The translations under genes were made by a program, and so were the position numbers. Under the pieces are notes generated by a model that saw only the letters and a list, made by a program, of their open reading frames with translations, searched no databases and had not been told where the DNA came from. DNA of 61,621 nt from Levilactobacillus parabrevis ATCC 53295 (GTDB lineage: Bacteria; Bacillota; Bacilli; Lactobacillales; Lactobacillaceae): contig NZ_AZCZ01000015.1 in the NCBI RefSeq assembly GCF_001434055.1, positions 1-61,621 on the forward strand. The letters run 5' to 3'. This document shows, in pieces, positions 40,651-49,915 of this stretch; the first letter of the stretch is position 1, and each line of letters opens with the position of its first letter.

Positions 40651-43267
40651 CCAGTTGACGATTTATGGTTTTGGTAAATTTCATGATCGGACTTTTCCGC
40701 TGAATGCAGGCTTAAACGTTCTGTTGGGGCCAAATGAGGCGGGAAAGTCCACGCTGACGCAGTTTATCAGCGCCATCCTCTTTGGTTTTCCCACGAAGAA
40801 GCATCCGGAACTCCGCTATGAACCCCTTGATGGCAGTCGGTTTGGCGGTGAGATTGCTTTCACTCAGGACGGAACGGATTACCTGGTCAGCCGGGTCGAT
40901 GGTCCCCGTGGGGGTAAGGTGACATTGCGCAACGTGACGCTTGATTTGGCCCTGCCAGCTACCACACTCACTCACTTGTTGGCGCCGGTCGATGCTCAGC
41001 TCTTTAGCAACGTTTACGCAATCAATGAGCCCCGTTTGGGAACCGTCTTTGCGGCGTCTAAACAGGCACTGATCGATCGGTTACGTCACGTGGGGGCTGT
41101 CGGCAGTGACTTCTGGTTGGCCCAGGCGCATCAACTGGATGATGCGGCGGATGAGTTGTATAAGCCGCAGGGCCGCAAGCCCCGCCTGAATCAGCAACTT
41201 CAGGAGTATCAAGATTTGACGGAAAAATTAAATCGGGCGAATGCCAGTTATGCGACCTATTGGGAGCTTTTACAAACGCAACAGCAACAGCGTTCGCAGC
41301 AGAAAGACATACAACGACAACTTGCGGTGCAACGGCAGGTAGCTAACCAATACGATCAGCAGTTGTCACTGTGGTCGACATATCAGCAGTGGCTAGACTT
41401 GGATGATACGGCTGTGCCAGTCGTCAGTGGTTTTCAGCAGAACGATGCCACGACTCTGGAACGATTGACCAATCAGGTAAATGCCACGGCGGCGACTCTT
41501 CAAGGAGACCAGGAACAACTGGCGAGCTTGCAAGACCAGGCCCAATTACCGCCACTCTTTCAACAATACTTATTAGTCGCGGGCCAGGTCGACCCCCTGA
41601 TTGCGCAGTTTCCCGATGTAACGATTGCTGCGCGGGAGCAGGAACGTTTGCAGACCGATCAGGCAGAGCTTCAGCGGCAGGCTGGTGATATTGAACGCCA
41701 GTACGCAAAGCACGGTCAGATGCCACGGGCGTTTTCACTGGCAACCACGCAGCGGGTTCAGGAGTTAACCGCGAGTCTATCGTTGGCAAACCAGAAGCGC
41801 CGGCGGCTCCAGCAACAACTGAATCAACTTAACGAGCAGTACCGTCAGCAACAGCCAACCCGTCAGCAACGTCAGAATCCGCTGGCCGATAAGCAGGTCG
41901 GTTGGTTGGCAGCGGGATTGATCGTGCTGATTGGCGCAATGTTTCTTCCCGGCGCGCTATTTAAGCTGGGCGGTGCGTTACTTGGTGTGGCCGTGGGCTA
42001 CTATGGTGTCTTCATCGTGGATAGCAGTACGCCAGCCAGCCGGCAAATGCAGACGTTAGAGGAGGATATCCGTGACGTTCAGGCGCAGCTACGAGAGGGT
42101 GGTAAAGCTATTGATCACCTGACTCAGCAGCTCGATGATATTGGGGATGCTCACGGTCTAGGCGACTTGGCACCTGCACAGTGGAACGCGGCTCAGGACG
42201 CCATCGTGATGTGGGATCGCCTCACACAACGTTTGGAGAATGTAGCCGAGCAGTTGGCAACGGTGGTAGCAACGGTCACGGACTTTCAGGCAGCCGTTCG
42301 GCGGGTACTGCCGGCGGCGACAGCGGCCGATTTTACGAAATTGGCGCGTGAGTTACAGGATTTACAGAGCACACAACAACGCTTGCGAACCCAAGAGAGC
42401 GATGTCACGGCGGTAGCTAGTCGGTTAAAACGCGACCAGAATGCGCTAGACCAAGCTCAACGAGCCGTCACGACCTTTTTACAAACGCGTAATTTACGAA
42501 GCACGGATGCCTTTTATCAGCAGTATCAGCAGGTGCGTGAACAGGGGAATCGGACGCAACAACGGGCAGCCTTGGCCGAGCAACTGGGTGCGCGTAACTT
42601 AGCGGCACTTCAACAGGTTGCTAGCCACGCGGACCTCAGTCAACGTGCGCAGTCGGCGACGACACAGGTCGCAGATTTACAGCAACAGTTAGATGCCGTA
42701 ACGGAACAGCTCGCGACGATTGCTGGTCAGCTAGACCATTTGACCGCCAGCGGCACGCAGGCTGGCTTACGACAAAAGTTAGCGAACCTGGCGGCACAGA
42801 TGCAGGCGACCGCGCAGCAGTGGCTGGTCGATCGCCTGGTGAGTCAGTGGATCGCGGCAACTCTAGCAGCGGCATCCGGCGACCGTTTGCCCCAAATCGT
42901 CAAAACGGCTAGCCAATTCTATGGTAAATTAACGGAAAACCGGTATACTGAAATTGAACTCACACCAACCACGCTCCGGGTCAAACGTGCGGATGGTGAT
43001 TGGCGTACGGTGGGACAATTGTCGCGGGGAACGGCCGAGCAGCTCGACTTCGCCGTGAAATTGGCCTTCGCTGTGGTCATGGCGCAACAGGTGGCTATGC
43101 CGGTAGTCATCGACGACGGCTTCGTTAATTTTGATGCCGATCGGCGACGGGCAGCTTACCAGTTACTGGCAACCATCAGTGACACGATTCAAGTGATTCT
43201 ATTGACCGCGGATGACGGGGTCGCAGATAAATTACCCACAGAAAATTTAATTCGATTAACTGATTAG
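40640..43267 (+). CDS. yhaN: YhaN-type AAA ATPase (SbcC/Rad50-like)
   Basis: 875 aa. P-loop GPNEAGKST near residue 32, then a long Gln-rich coiled coil (residues about 175-420). A hydrophobic hairpin of two helices follows (WLAAGLIVLIGAMFLPG and GGALLGVAVGYYGVF), then more coiled coil. The C-terminal half-site has LSRGTAEQLDFAVKLAFA and VVIDDGFVNFD. Expected to power the YhaO nuclease. The membrane hairpin is unusual for SMC-like ATPases but known in this family. ATG overlaps the end of yhaO. Confidence 0.9.
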   Translation: MRLNQLTIYGFGKFHDRTFPLNAGLNVLLGPNEAGKSTLTQFISAILFGFPTKKHPELRYEPLDGSRFGGEIAFTQDGTDYLVSRVDGPRGGKVTLRNVTLDLALPATTLTHLLAPVDAQLFSNVYAINEPRLGTVFAASKQALIDRLRHVGAVGSDFWLAQAHQLDDAADELYKPQGRKPRLNQQLQEYQDLTEKLNRANASYATYWELLQTQQQQRSQQKDIQRQLAVQRQVANQYDQQLSLWSTYQQWLDLDDTAVPVVSGFQQNDATTLERLTNQVNATAATLQGDQEQLASLQDQAQLPPLFQQYLLVAGQVDPLIAQFPDVTIAAREQERLQTDQAELQRQAGDIERQYAKHGQMPRAFSLATTQRVQELTASLSLANQKRRRLQQQLNQLNEQYRQQQPTRQQRQNPLADKQVGWLAAGLIVLIGAMFLPGALFKLGGALLGVAVGYYGVFIVDSSTPASRQMQTLEEDIRDVQAQLREGGKAIDHLTQQLDDIGDAHGLGDLAPAQWNAAQDAIVMWDRLTQRLENVAEQLATVVATVTDFQAAVRRVLPAATAADFTKLARELQDLQSTQQRLRTQESDVTAVASRLKRDQNALDQAQRAVTTFLQTRNLRSTDAFYQQYQQVREQGNRTQQRAALAEQLGARNLAALQQVASHADLSQRAQSATTQVADLQQQLDAVTEQLATIAGQLDHLTASGTQAGLRQKLANLAAQMQATAQQWLVDRLVSQWIAATLAAASGDRLPQIVKTASQFYGKLTENRYTEIELTPTTLRVKRADGDWRTVGQLSRGTAEQLDFAVKLAFAVVMAQQVAMPVVIDDGFVNFDADRRRAAYQLLATISDTIQVILLTADDGVADKLPTENLIRLTD

Positions 43268-43278
43268 GAGGGTCTAAC

Positions 43279-44253
43279 ATGGCGGCAACAAAACAATTAA
43301 TGGACTATGCAGTGGACGAAGCGGTCGACTTATTTGTGTTATTAAAGTCAGCGGACGTCCGGATGGCTAAGAATGGGAAGCAATACATCGCTTTGATTTT
43401 TGAGGACCGATCTGGGGAGATCTCAGGTAAGTACTGGGATGCTTCCGAAGAGGATGTCAAAAACTACGTGTCGGGGCAGGTCGTGCACTTGCAAGGTAAG
43501 CGGGAGAATTACCAGACCCATCCGCAAATTAAGATTTTTCACCTGCGGTTAGCCAAGCCAGGCGAGCCAACCGATCCAGAAATGTTTATTGAACAGGCGC
43601 CAATGGACCGGGCAGCCATGGAAGACTATATTAACCAAACGATTTTTGAAATTACTCAGCCAACTTGGAATCGGTTGGTGCGCAAGCTTCTGGGGGAATA
43701 TCAAGATCAATTCTTCACGTTCCCAGCGGCCAAAAGCAATCATCACGCATTCAAGGGGGGACTAGCCTTCCACACGATTTCAATTTTGAAGTTAGCCCAT
43801 TCGGTAGTCAAACAGTATCCAGATTTAAACGCGCCGTTGCTCTTTGCTGGTGCAATCCTGCATGATCTGGGCAAGACGATTGAGTTGTCTGGGCCGCAGT
43901 CAACGACCTACACCTTGGCCGGTAACCTGATTGGCCACATTGTCTTGATCGATGGTGAATTGGTCCGGGCTTGTGATCCACTCAAATTGGACCCACAGGC
44001 TGAGGATGTCTTGCTGTTGCGGCACATGATTTTGAGTCACCATGGCCTACTAGAATACGGCTCCCCCGTGCGCCCAGCTCTGCGTGAAGCCGATGTGCTC
44101 CACCAACTGGACGAATTGGACGCCTCCATCATGATGTTGGATACGGTCGTGGACCACACGGAACCAGGAGAATTCTCGGAACGAGTCTTCGCTTTAGACG
44201 GCCGTCGCTTCTACCGGCCAACGACGGATGCACCGGAAAAGAAGCAGGATTAG
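43279..44253 (+). CDS. yhaM: 3'-5' exoribonuclease YhaM
   Basis: 324 aa. N-terminal OB fold (residues about 15-100, with FVLLKSADVRMAKNGKQYIALIFEDRSGEI) and a C-terminal HD domain with AGAILHDLGKTIEL and MILSHHGLLEYGSP. Digests RNA from the 3' end in the cytosol. Third gene of the yhaONM operon, 11 bp after yhaN. AGGAGG precedes ATG. The last residues (about 312 onward) are a charged tail. Confidence 0.95.
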   Translation: MAATKQLMDYAVDEAVDLFVLLKSADVRMAKNGKQYIALIFEDRSGEISGKYWDASEEDVKNYVSGQVVHLQGKRENYQTHPQIKIFHLRLAKPGEPTDPEMFIEQAPMDRAAMEDYINQTIFEITQPTWNRLVRKLLGEYQDQFFTFPAAKSNHHAFKGGLAFHTISILKLAHSVVKQYPDLNAPLLFAGAILHDLGKTIELSGPQSTTYTLAGNLIGHIVLIDGELVRACDPLKLDPQAEDVLLLRHMILSHHGLLEYGSPVRPALREADVLHQLDELDASIMMLDTVVDHTEPGEFSERVFALDGRRFYRPTTDAPEKKQD

Positions 44254-44315
44254 GACGTAAGATTTAAGTCAGACATGGCTCAAAATTTTTCGATAACATC
44301 TGAATAGAATAGAAA

Positions 44316-44348
44316 ATCACGCCAGTTAATTTTGGGCGTGGTTTTTAT
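44316..44348 (+). terminator. yhaONM operon terminator
   Basis: CACGCC / GGCGTG stem with an 11-nt loop, then GTTTTTATTT. Confidence 0.8.
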
Positions 44349-44462
44349 TTCAAGTTATGGTGTCTTTGAGTGGTTATAGTAATTGATTCAATCTGGGGGA
44401 TGGGCGGAGAGGAAGTACTACTTAGACGATGAGGACAAGAACAGCGATTTTTTAGCAAGTGT

Positions 44463-44642
44463 CAGCCTTGAGGGCGGTGAAAATAAACTCAGCCGTGGGA
44501 ATTCTCTTAGTGACTTGTCGCTTAGAGAATTGGTGACTTTGAAACTCGCTTCTTATAGGTTCAAAGCAAGTTCCGAGACCGCTCTTTGGCTTGAGACGTC
44601 CGCCCACCGCGTTCCAGTTTATTTTCACTGCCCGGCAAGGCG
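44463..44642 (+). repeat. dispersed structured element, copy B
   Basis: 180 bp. Closing stem GGGCGGTGAAAATAAACT (44472-44489) pairs with AGTTTATTTTCACTGCCC (44616-44633): 18 of 18 with one G-T. Inside: CAGCCGTG, hairpin AATTCTCT / AGAGAATT with tip GTGAC / GTCGC, hairpin CTTTGAA / TTCAAAG holding GAAACTCG, and a third, weaker arm around ACCGCTCTTTGG. Outside: GCC-TTGA faces GGCAA-GGC. It lies between convergent yhaM and prsA. Confidence 0.85.
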
Positions 44643-44655
44643 AAGGGCAAAGACG

Positions 44656-44704
44656 ACAAAAAAATCCCCGGTAAGCCGACGGAAATCGGTGTACCGGGGA
44701 TTCG
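44656..44704 (-). terminator. prsA terminator
   Basis: Stem AATCCCCGGTA / TACCGGGGATT; T-run on the minus strand (AAAAAAA at 44658-44664). It abuts copy B. Confidence 0.92.
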
Positions 44705-44717
44705 TTTAATTCAGAAA

Positions 44718-45638
44718 TTACTTAGTTGCGGATGAAGTCGTCTTTGAAGACTTGCTTGATGATAAGTAATCAGACAAGATGTTCTTCAAATCGTTATCCT
44801 TGATGGAAACGTCACCCTTCTTCAAGACCTTGGCAACCACGTTGTGCAGAACAGTAGAATCGTTCATGTCGTTGTCAATGATTTGCTTCTTAAGTTCAGC
44901 CTTGTGTTGGTTCATAGTACCCTTACCAGGGTTCTTCAACATTAAGATGACGTGGTAACCGTATTGCGTCTTAACAGGCGTAGCGGTGTATTCACCAGTC
45001 TTCAGCTTGAAGGCAGCCTTCTTGAAGGTTGAGTCCAGAGAAGTATCAGTGCTATCGAAGGCACTCAACTTACCACCCTTGTTCTTGGTAGCTGTATCAG
45101 TAGAGTACTTCTTAGCTAACTTCGTGAATTCAGACGTCATGTCGCTCTTCTTGGTGTCCTTCAAGTCGTTGATAACAGTGTTAGCAGTAGACTTCTTGGA
45201 TACTAAGATGTGGGCAACAGTAACTTCTGGTTCGTAGCTCTTGAATTGCTTCTTGTATTGCGCATCAGTAACCGTTACGTTGTCCTTAACGGCTTCCTTC
45301 AACAGTAAGTTAGAACGGATTTCAGTCTTTAAGCTGGATTCCGTCATCCCACTTTGTGCAAGAACGCTCTTGAATGATGACCCGTATTGGGCTTTGTAGG
45401 TATTGAATTGCTTAGTAACAGCGGTCTTCTTGACCTTGCTACCGTATTGCTTTTCCAAGACCTTGTTCAGGATCATTTGTTGCAGAACTTGCTTACCAGA
45501 TGAAGTTCCCTTCAAACTGCTGTAGTAAGCACTTTCGGTGATCTTGCCACCGCTAGTGGTTGCAACGGTTTGGTTCCCACAACCAGCAAGCGTTACAGTC
45601 AGTAACAAGCCAGCAAGGGCGATAAACCATTTCTTCAT
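44718..45638 (-). CDS. prsA: foldase lipoprotein PrsA
   Basis: 306 aa from ATG 45638 ([13 protein letters not shown]); a start six codons earlier is possible. Lipobox LAGC with lipidated Cys near residue 20. The SurA-like N-terminal helices (residues about 30-135) surround a parvulin domain (about 140-235) with [29 protein letters not shown] and [11 protein letters not shown]. Anchored outside the membrane, it folds secreted proteins such as PBPs. Ser/Lys-rich end. Position next to hit and ecs as in Bacillus. Confidence 0.95.
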   Translation of the reverse strand: MKKWFIALAGLLLTVTLAGCGNQTVATTSGGKITESAYYSSLKGTSSGKQVLQQMILNKVLEKQYGSKVKKTAVTKQFNTYKAQYGSSFKSVLAQSGMTESSLKTEIRSNLLLKEAVKDNVTVTDAQYKKQFKSYEPEVTVAHILVSKKSTANTVINDLKDTKKSDMTSEFTKLAKKYSTDTATKNKGGKLSAFDSTDTSLDSTFKKAAFKLKTGEYTATPVKTQYGYHVILMLKNPGKGTMNQHKAELKKQIIDNDMNDSTVLHNVVAKVLKKGDVSIKDNDLKNILSDYLSSSKSSKTTSSATK

Positions 45639-45750
45639 ATTACTCAACACATCCATTCATCAAAATTGGTGTAAACACCATACTTGGATATCATAACACA
45701 AATATAGCGAAACCTAAAAAGGTACGCGAAGCTTTACAAAAAGTTCAAAT

Positions 45751-46071
45751 TTAGAGCTTATCCCAGCGTGAGACGGTATCCTGAATTTCTTCCACGCGGG
45801 GGCCAATTTTAAACGCAAACTTTTCAACGTCGCTTTGGATGTCTTCAATGGCAGGGGTGGCAGCAGTGACAGCGGCGTCAAGGGCGGCCACCTTTGTTGT
45901 CACGTTATCTTTAGCCGTTTTGACGTCATCAACCTTGTTAACAGTGTCTTTGATTTGGTCACCGAGTTGCTGGGCCCAGACGCGTGGGTCTTGCTTGGTC
46001 AACGTAAAGTAGGCTGCCAAACCAACGCCGGTTGCCAGGGTAACGCCCGTTAGAAATTTACCAAATCCCAT
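45751..46071 (-). CDS. YhaH/YtxH-like single-helix membrane protein
   Basis: 106 aa. An N-terminal glycine-rich helix LTGVTLATGVGLAAYF, then a long charged amphipathic coil with heptads (VDDVKTAKDNVTTKVAALDAAVTA). Matches the YtxH/YhaH plan. Starts 2 bp after the hit stop with GGAGG upstream, so it is in one operon with hit. Role unknown; a stress role is reported for some relatives. Confidence 0.7.
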   Translation of the reverse strand: MGFGKFLTGVTLATGVGLAAYFTLTKQDPRVWAQQLGDQIKDTVNKVDDVKTAKDNVTTKVAALDAAVTAATPAIEDIQSDVEKFAFKIGPRVEEIQDTVSRWDKL

Positions 46072-46073
46072 GA

Positions 46074-46532
46074 TTAATCCTCCACGTGTGCTTTGATCTT
46101 AGCTTGAATAGCGGCGTAGTCGTCTGGTGTGTAGTTGCCGGAGTTATCCTTAAAGATCATTTGGAAATCATCGTCGTCGGTGTAGCGGGGAACCAGGTGG
46201 AAGTGGGAATGGAACACGGATTGATAGGCCACCTTACCATTGTTATTGACGATGTTCATCCCAGTAATGGCGGGATCTGACGCCTGAACGGCACGGGCGA
46301 TTCGCGGAATCCGGGAGAAGACGGCTGCTGCGAGATCACTGTCGTAGGCGAAGATGTCCTTGACGTGGGTCTTCGGAATGACCAGTGTGTGGCCGGGAGT
46401 CCCTTGTGAAATGTCTAGGAAAGCCTTCACGATATTATCTTCGTAAACGGTGTAGCTCGGGATGTCTCCCTTTAAGATTTTGCAAAAAATACAGTCGTCA
46501 TCATAGTGCGGTTCGAGTGTCATTTTATCCAT
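46074..46532 (-). CDS. hit: HIT-family nucleotide hydrolase/transferase
   Basis: 152 aa. The histidine triad HSHFHLVP (H-x-H-x-H) is near residue 110, and CIFCKILKGDIPSY with a zinc-type Cys pair is near the start. Hydrolyses nucleoside phosphoramidates or dinucleotide-like bonds. Next to the divergent ecsA promoter, as in Bacillus. Start ATG with AAGGAG upstream. Confidence 0.94.
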   Translation of the reverse strand: MDKMTLEPHYDDDCIFCKILKGDIPSYTVYEDNIVKAFLDISQGTPGHTLVIPKTHVKDIFAYDSDLAAAVFSRIPRIARAVQASDPAITGMNIVNNNGKVAYQSVFHSHFHLVPRYTDDDDFQMIFKDNSGNYTPDDYAAIQAKIKAHVED

Positions 46533-46624
46533 GAAATCTCCTTCTTTCGGGTTGATTTCGTCTATTATACACCATCGTTAGGGGCGGATTCATCTCCACC
46601 GTTCGTTCACAGTCTACGCTATGG

Positions 46625-46630
46625 TATAAT
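46625..46630 (+). promoter_or_regulatory. extended -10 of the ecsAB operon
   Basis: ATGG-TATAAT with the TG extension, in the divergent hit/ecs region. Transcription from it would run through copy C in the antisense direction and give a leader of about 400 nt. A minus-strand TATAAT for hit lies near 46562-46570. Confidence 0.55.
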
Positions 46631-46687
46631 AGCTGAGTTATCACCGACCACTAGGGTATCCGTTGGACTTGGAATTGTGTGGGCTGT

Positions 46688-46874
46688 CGCCTTACCGGGT
46701 GGTGCAAATAAACCGGGACGCTGTGGGCGGACGCCTGGAGCCAAAGGGCGGTCTCCAGCCTTGCTTTTAACCTCTGAAAGGCGAGTTTCAAAAGCACCAA
46801 TTCTCTAAGCGGCATGACCCATGCCACTAAGAGAATTCCCACGGCTGAGTTTATTTGCGCCACCCTCACGGCTT
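46688..46874 (-). repeat. dispersed structured element, copy C (minus strand)
   Basis: 187 bp, read on the minus strand. Closing stem GGGTGGCGCAAATAAACT pairs with GGTTTATTTGCACCACCC (17 of 18, one C/A mismatch). Inside: CAGCCGTG, hairpin AATTCTCT / AGAGAATT with a new tip TGGCAT / ATGCCG, hairpin GCTTTTGAA.CTC / GAG.TTAAAAGC, and hairpin CTGGAG / CTCCAG. Outside: GCC-GTGA faces GGTAA-GGC. It lies in the divergent region between hit and ecsA. Confidence 0.85.
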
Positions 46875-47045
46875 AAATGCGTTTAAGAAAGTTCCGCTTA
46901 CGCTAACGGTCGGGTGCATACCTGAGAATTTTTAGCTAGGTAGCTGGACCTCGGGTGTGGCGACAACGGTAGCGTTCATTAAATTTAGAAAAAATTAAAG
47001 ACCGCCTAGTTAACAGCAGGGTGGTCAAGAAATGAGGGAATGTTT

Positions 47046-47780
47046 ATGGCTTTAGAAGTTAGCCACGTTGTGGGAGGGTACTCCCAGATTCCCGTCTTAA
47101 AGGATATTAGTTTTGACGTTAAGGACGGCGAATTGGTTGGTTTGATCGGGCTGAATGGTGCCGGTAAATCAACGACGATCAATCATGTTATTGGGTTATT
47201 AACACCCCATAAGGGAACGATTACGCTTAACGGCGTGACCATCGATCAGGATAGTCAGGCGTATAAGCAACAGATTGCTTACATTCCTGAAACGCCCGTG
47301 CTGTATCAAGAATTGACGCTGCGGGAACATCTGGAAGTGACCATGATGGCCTATGATTTGGACCATGATCAAGCTTGGACGACGGCTCATGAGTTATTGA
47401 AGACCTTCCGGCTGGATAATAAGCTGGACTGGTTCCCCGCGAACTTCTCCAAGGGGATGAAGCAAAAGGTCATGATCGTCTGTGCCTTCTTGACACAGGC
47501 CAAACTGTTTATCATTGATGAGCCCTTCCTGGGGCTAGATCCGTTGGCCGTTAACGATCTGTTGAATCTGATTGAGGATCGCAAGAAGAAGGGTGCTAGC
47601 ATTCTGATGTCGACCCACGTGCTGGACACGGCGCAACGTTACTGTGACCGCTTCGTTCTATTGCATGATGGTCAAGTTAAGACTGAAGGGACTCTCAGTG
47701 AGTTACAAGCCGCTCTTCCCGAAGCGGGGGAATCGCTGAATGATATTTACCTGTCCATGACGAAGGTCGACCGCGCATGA
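47046..47780 (+). CDS. ecsA: ABC transporter ATPase EcsA
   Basis: 244 aa from ATG 47046 with GAGGG eight bases upstream; an ATG two codons earlier is too close to the site. Walker A GLNGAGKST, the signature NFSKGMKQKV in place of LSGGQ, Walker B LFIIDEPFLGL and a switch His (STHVLD). Pairs with EcsB. In Bacillus, Ecs affects secretion, membrane proteolysis (RasP) and competence. Overlaps ecsB by ATGA. Confidence 0.95.
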   Translation: MALEVSHVVGGYSQIPVLKDISFDVKDGELVGLIGLNGAGKSTTINHVIGLLTPHKGTITLNGVTIDQDSQAYKQQIAYIPETPVLYQELTLREHLEVTMMAYDLDHDQAWTTAHELLKTFRLDNKLDWFPANFSKGMKQKVMIVCAFLTQAKLFIIDEPFLGLDPLAVNDLLNLIEDRKKKGASILMSTHVLDTAQRYCDRFVLLHDGQVKTEGTLSELQAALPEAGESLNDIYLSMTKVDRA

Positions 47781-49003
47781 CCGGTTTATTCAAGACGCGG
47801 CTGCAGCGCCATCTCCGGGAAATGGCGAAGTATTTGCGGCTCGTGTTCAATGATTTCTTTGTCTTTGCCCTGCTCTTCTTAATGGGGGGCTTGGGATACG
47901 GCTATTCAAATATGTTAAAGACGCTGAAGACCGGCTACTGGTGGGCACCCGTTGTGGCGCTGCTGGTGTTGGTAATTGTGGCACAGATTGGGCGGTTTGC
48001 GACGCTGATTGAAGATGCCGATCGCGTCTTCCTATTGCCAAAGGAACGGGCGATGCACGCTTACTTGGTGGCCGCTCGGCGGTACAGCCAAGGTTTGGCA
48101 CAGGCTACCCAGGTGATTGCCGTCTTCCTGTTGGCACCATTTATGAGTGTGACCATGGCTTGGCCGGTGTTGAGCCTCGTTGAATTGGGCTTGGCGCAGA
48201 TCATCTTAAAGGATGCGCTGCTCCGGCTTGACTTGGCGAGTGCCTACCAGGTCACGGGACAGACGCGGATGAATCGTTGGGAGTTCAAGTGGCTGCTGAG
48301 TATTGTTGTCTTGGCGGCGGGGTTGTGGACGCTACCCTTGGTGGCCGTTGGCTTAGCCTTGATTCTCGATATCGCCGTGGCCGTCTGGTACGCCCAGCAC
48401 TGGCAAAAACAACAGATTCGTTGGCGTGAACAGATTAAGATTGAAGATAATCGGATGCTGGGCATTTATCGCTTCTTCAACATGTTTACTGAAGTACCTA
48501 TGCTGGCCGGCACGATTAAACGCCGGCGCTATCTCGATGGCCTATTCAAACTGATCAAGCCACGACACGATAAGTTCTATCTCTACCTCTACAGTCGGGG
48601 TATGGTGCGGGGCAGTGAGTTCAGTGGGCTAGTCGTTCGGTTAACGGTGATCGGTATGTTGCTGCTGTACTTTGTCCGGGGTGAGTGGTTGCCAGTGATT
48701 CTGGCGGCTCTGTTCATCTACCTGATTGGGTTTCAACTGCTCCCATTCTTCCAGCAATACGAGGATATCGTCTTTACCCACGTCTATCCAATCTTACCGG
48801 CACAGCGCTTAAAGAGCTTCGTGACGCTGATTACGCTGATTCTGAGTGTGGCGGCGTTGCTCCTGTGGCTCGTGGTCGTTGTGGCCAATCCACACCTGAT
48901 GACGGCTGGGATAACGCTGCTGGTCGAGGTCGTTGAGGTCTGGTACCTCGCCAGAATCTATACACCGCAACGGTTAGCTCGGTCGATTGAAAATAGGGCT
49001 TGA
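47777..49003 (+). CDS. ecsB: ABC transporter permease EcsB
   Basis: 408 aa with about eight membrane helices in two sets (residues about 20-180 and 275-400). The start ATG overlaps the stop of ecsA. The sequence FNDFFVFALLFLMGGLGYGYSNM and the loop PKERAMHAYLVAARRYSQGL fit the EcsB family. Forms the membrane channel of the exporter. No substrate is known. Confidence 0.93.
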   Translation: MTGLFKTRLQRHLREMAKYLRLVFNDFFVFALLFLMGGLGYGYSNMLKTLKTGYWWAPVVALLVLVIVAQIGRFATLIEDADRVFLLPKERAMHAYLVAARRYSQGLAQATQVIAVFLLAPFMSVTMAWPVLSLVELGLAQIILKDALLRLDLASAYQVTGQTRMNRWEFKWLLSIVVLAAGLWTLPLVAVGLALILDIAVAVWYAQHWQKQQIRWREQIKIEDNRMLGIYRFFNMFTEVPMLAGTIKRRRYLDGLFKLIKPRHDKFYLYLYSRGMVRGSEFSGLVVRLTVIGMLLLYFVRGEWLPVILAALFIYLIGFQLLPFFQQYEDIVFTHVYPILPAQRLKSFVTLITLILSVAALLLWLVVVVANPHLMTAGITLLVEVVEVWYLARIYTPQRLARSIENRA

Positions 49004-49061
49004 CGTGGCTCTAATTTCCCCATAGAATTAATAATAGCTGACAAATCGAGGAGGGGTGACC

Positions 49062-49853
49062 ATGGCACTGGATATCAGTGACGGCTGGAGTCTGTATCCG
49101 CTGGGCGGGAATACCGGTACAGCGTATATGGGGACGAAGGCTTCACAAAAAGTGTTCTTAAAACAAAATGCGTCACCGTTTCTTGCCGCGCTCTCGATGG
49201 AGGGCATCACACCCCGGTTGGTGTGGACGAAGCGGCTTGCCAGTGGGGATGTCATGACGGCTCAGGAATGGCTGAACGGTCGCACGTTGCATCGCGAAGA
49301 AATGCGCGAACAGCGGGTCGCTCGGCTCCTGCATCGGGTCCATCATTCTCACCTGCTTCATGATATGTTATTAAAAGTCGGCGGACGATTTACCACGCCC
49401 GCCCAGTTGTTGACTCGCTTACAGCCAGCCCTAGCTGCTGACTTACGGCGCCATCCGCTGATTCAATCGGCGTTTGCCGCGTTACAAGCTGAGCAACCAC
49501 AACTGCCCAAGACGCATTACGAAGTATGTCATGGTGATTTAAACCATAAAAATTGGCTGTTGTCTGATCGGCGACGGCTGTACCTAGTCGACTGGGATGC
49601 AGCAACGTTTGCCGATCCCGCTTATGATCTCGGCGCCTTGCTCTGTGAATACGTGCCACTGGAAGAGTGGCAACGGTGGTTACAGGACTATGGCGAGAAG
49701 ATCACGGCGGATTTAACGGCGCGGGTCAACTGGTATGCGCGGATTCACTGTTTAACGGTGATTGCCGACAGTTACCACCAACAGCGTTTTCAAATTATGA
49801 ATCAACATTTAATTTTATTAGAAAAGCTGACGAGAGAGTCAGTGACGGACTAA
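49062..49853 (+). CDS. YtmP-like aminoglycoside-phosphotransferase/choline-kinase-family protein
   Basis: 263 aa from ATG 49062 with GAGGAGG upstream. The kinase-like fold has the catalytic HGDLNHKNWLLS and metal-binding VDWDAATFADPAYDLG. In Bacillus and lactobacilli the ytmP gene precedes trmB, as here. The physiological substrate is not known; it is not a resistance enzyme on this evidence. It ends 62 bp before trmB. Confidence 0.85.
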   Translation: MALDISDGWSLYPLGGNTGTAYMGTKASQKVFLKQNASPFLAALSMEGITPRLVWTKRLASGDVMTAQEWLNGRTLHREEMREQRVARLLHRVHHSHLLHDMLLKVGGRFTTPAQLLTRLQPALAADLRRHPLIQSAFAALQAEQPQLPKTHYEVCHGDLNHKNWLLSDRRRLYLVDWDAATFADPAYDLGALLCEYVPLEEWQRWLQDYGEKITADLTARVNWYARIHCLTVIADSYHQQRFQIMNQHLILLEKLTRESVTD

Positions 49854-49915
49854 GCGTCGGCGGGAGCGAGGAAGGACCTTGCGCCCGCCGTTGTGATTGA
49901 AGGAGGAATTGGACA

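Noticed and set aside
40640-43267. Gln-rich low-complexity repeats in yhaN as a tandem repeat
   Set aside because: They are an ordinary coiled-coil composition without a fixed repeat unit.
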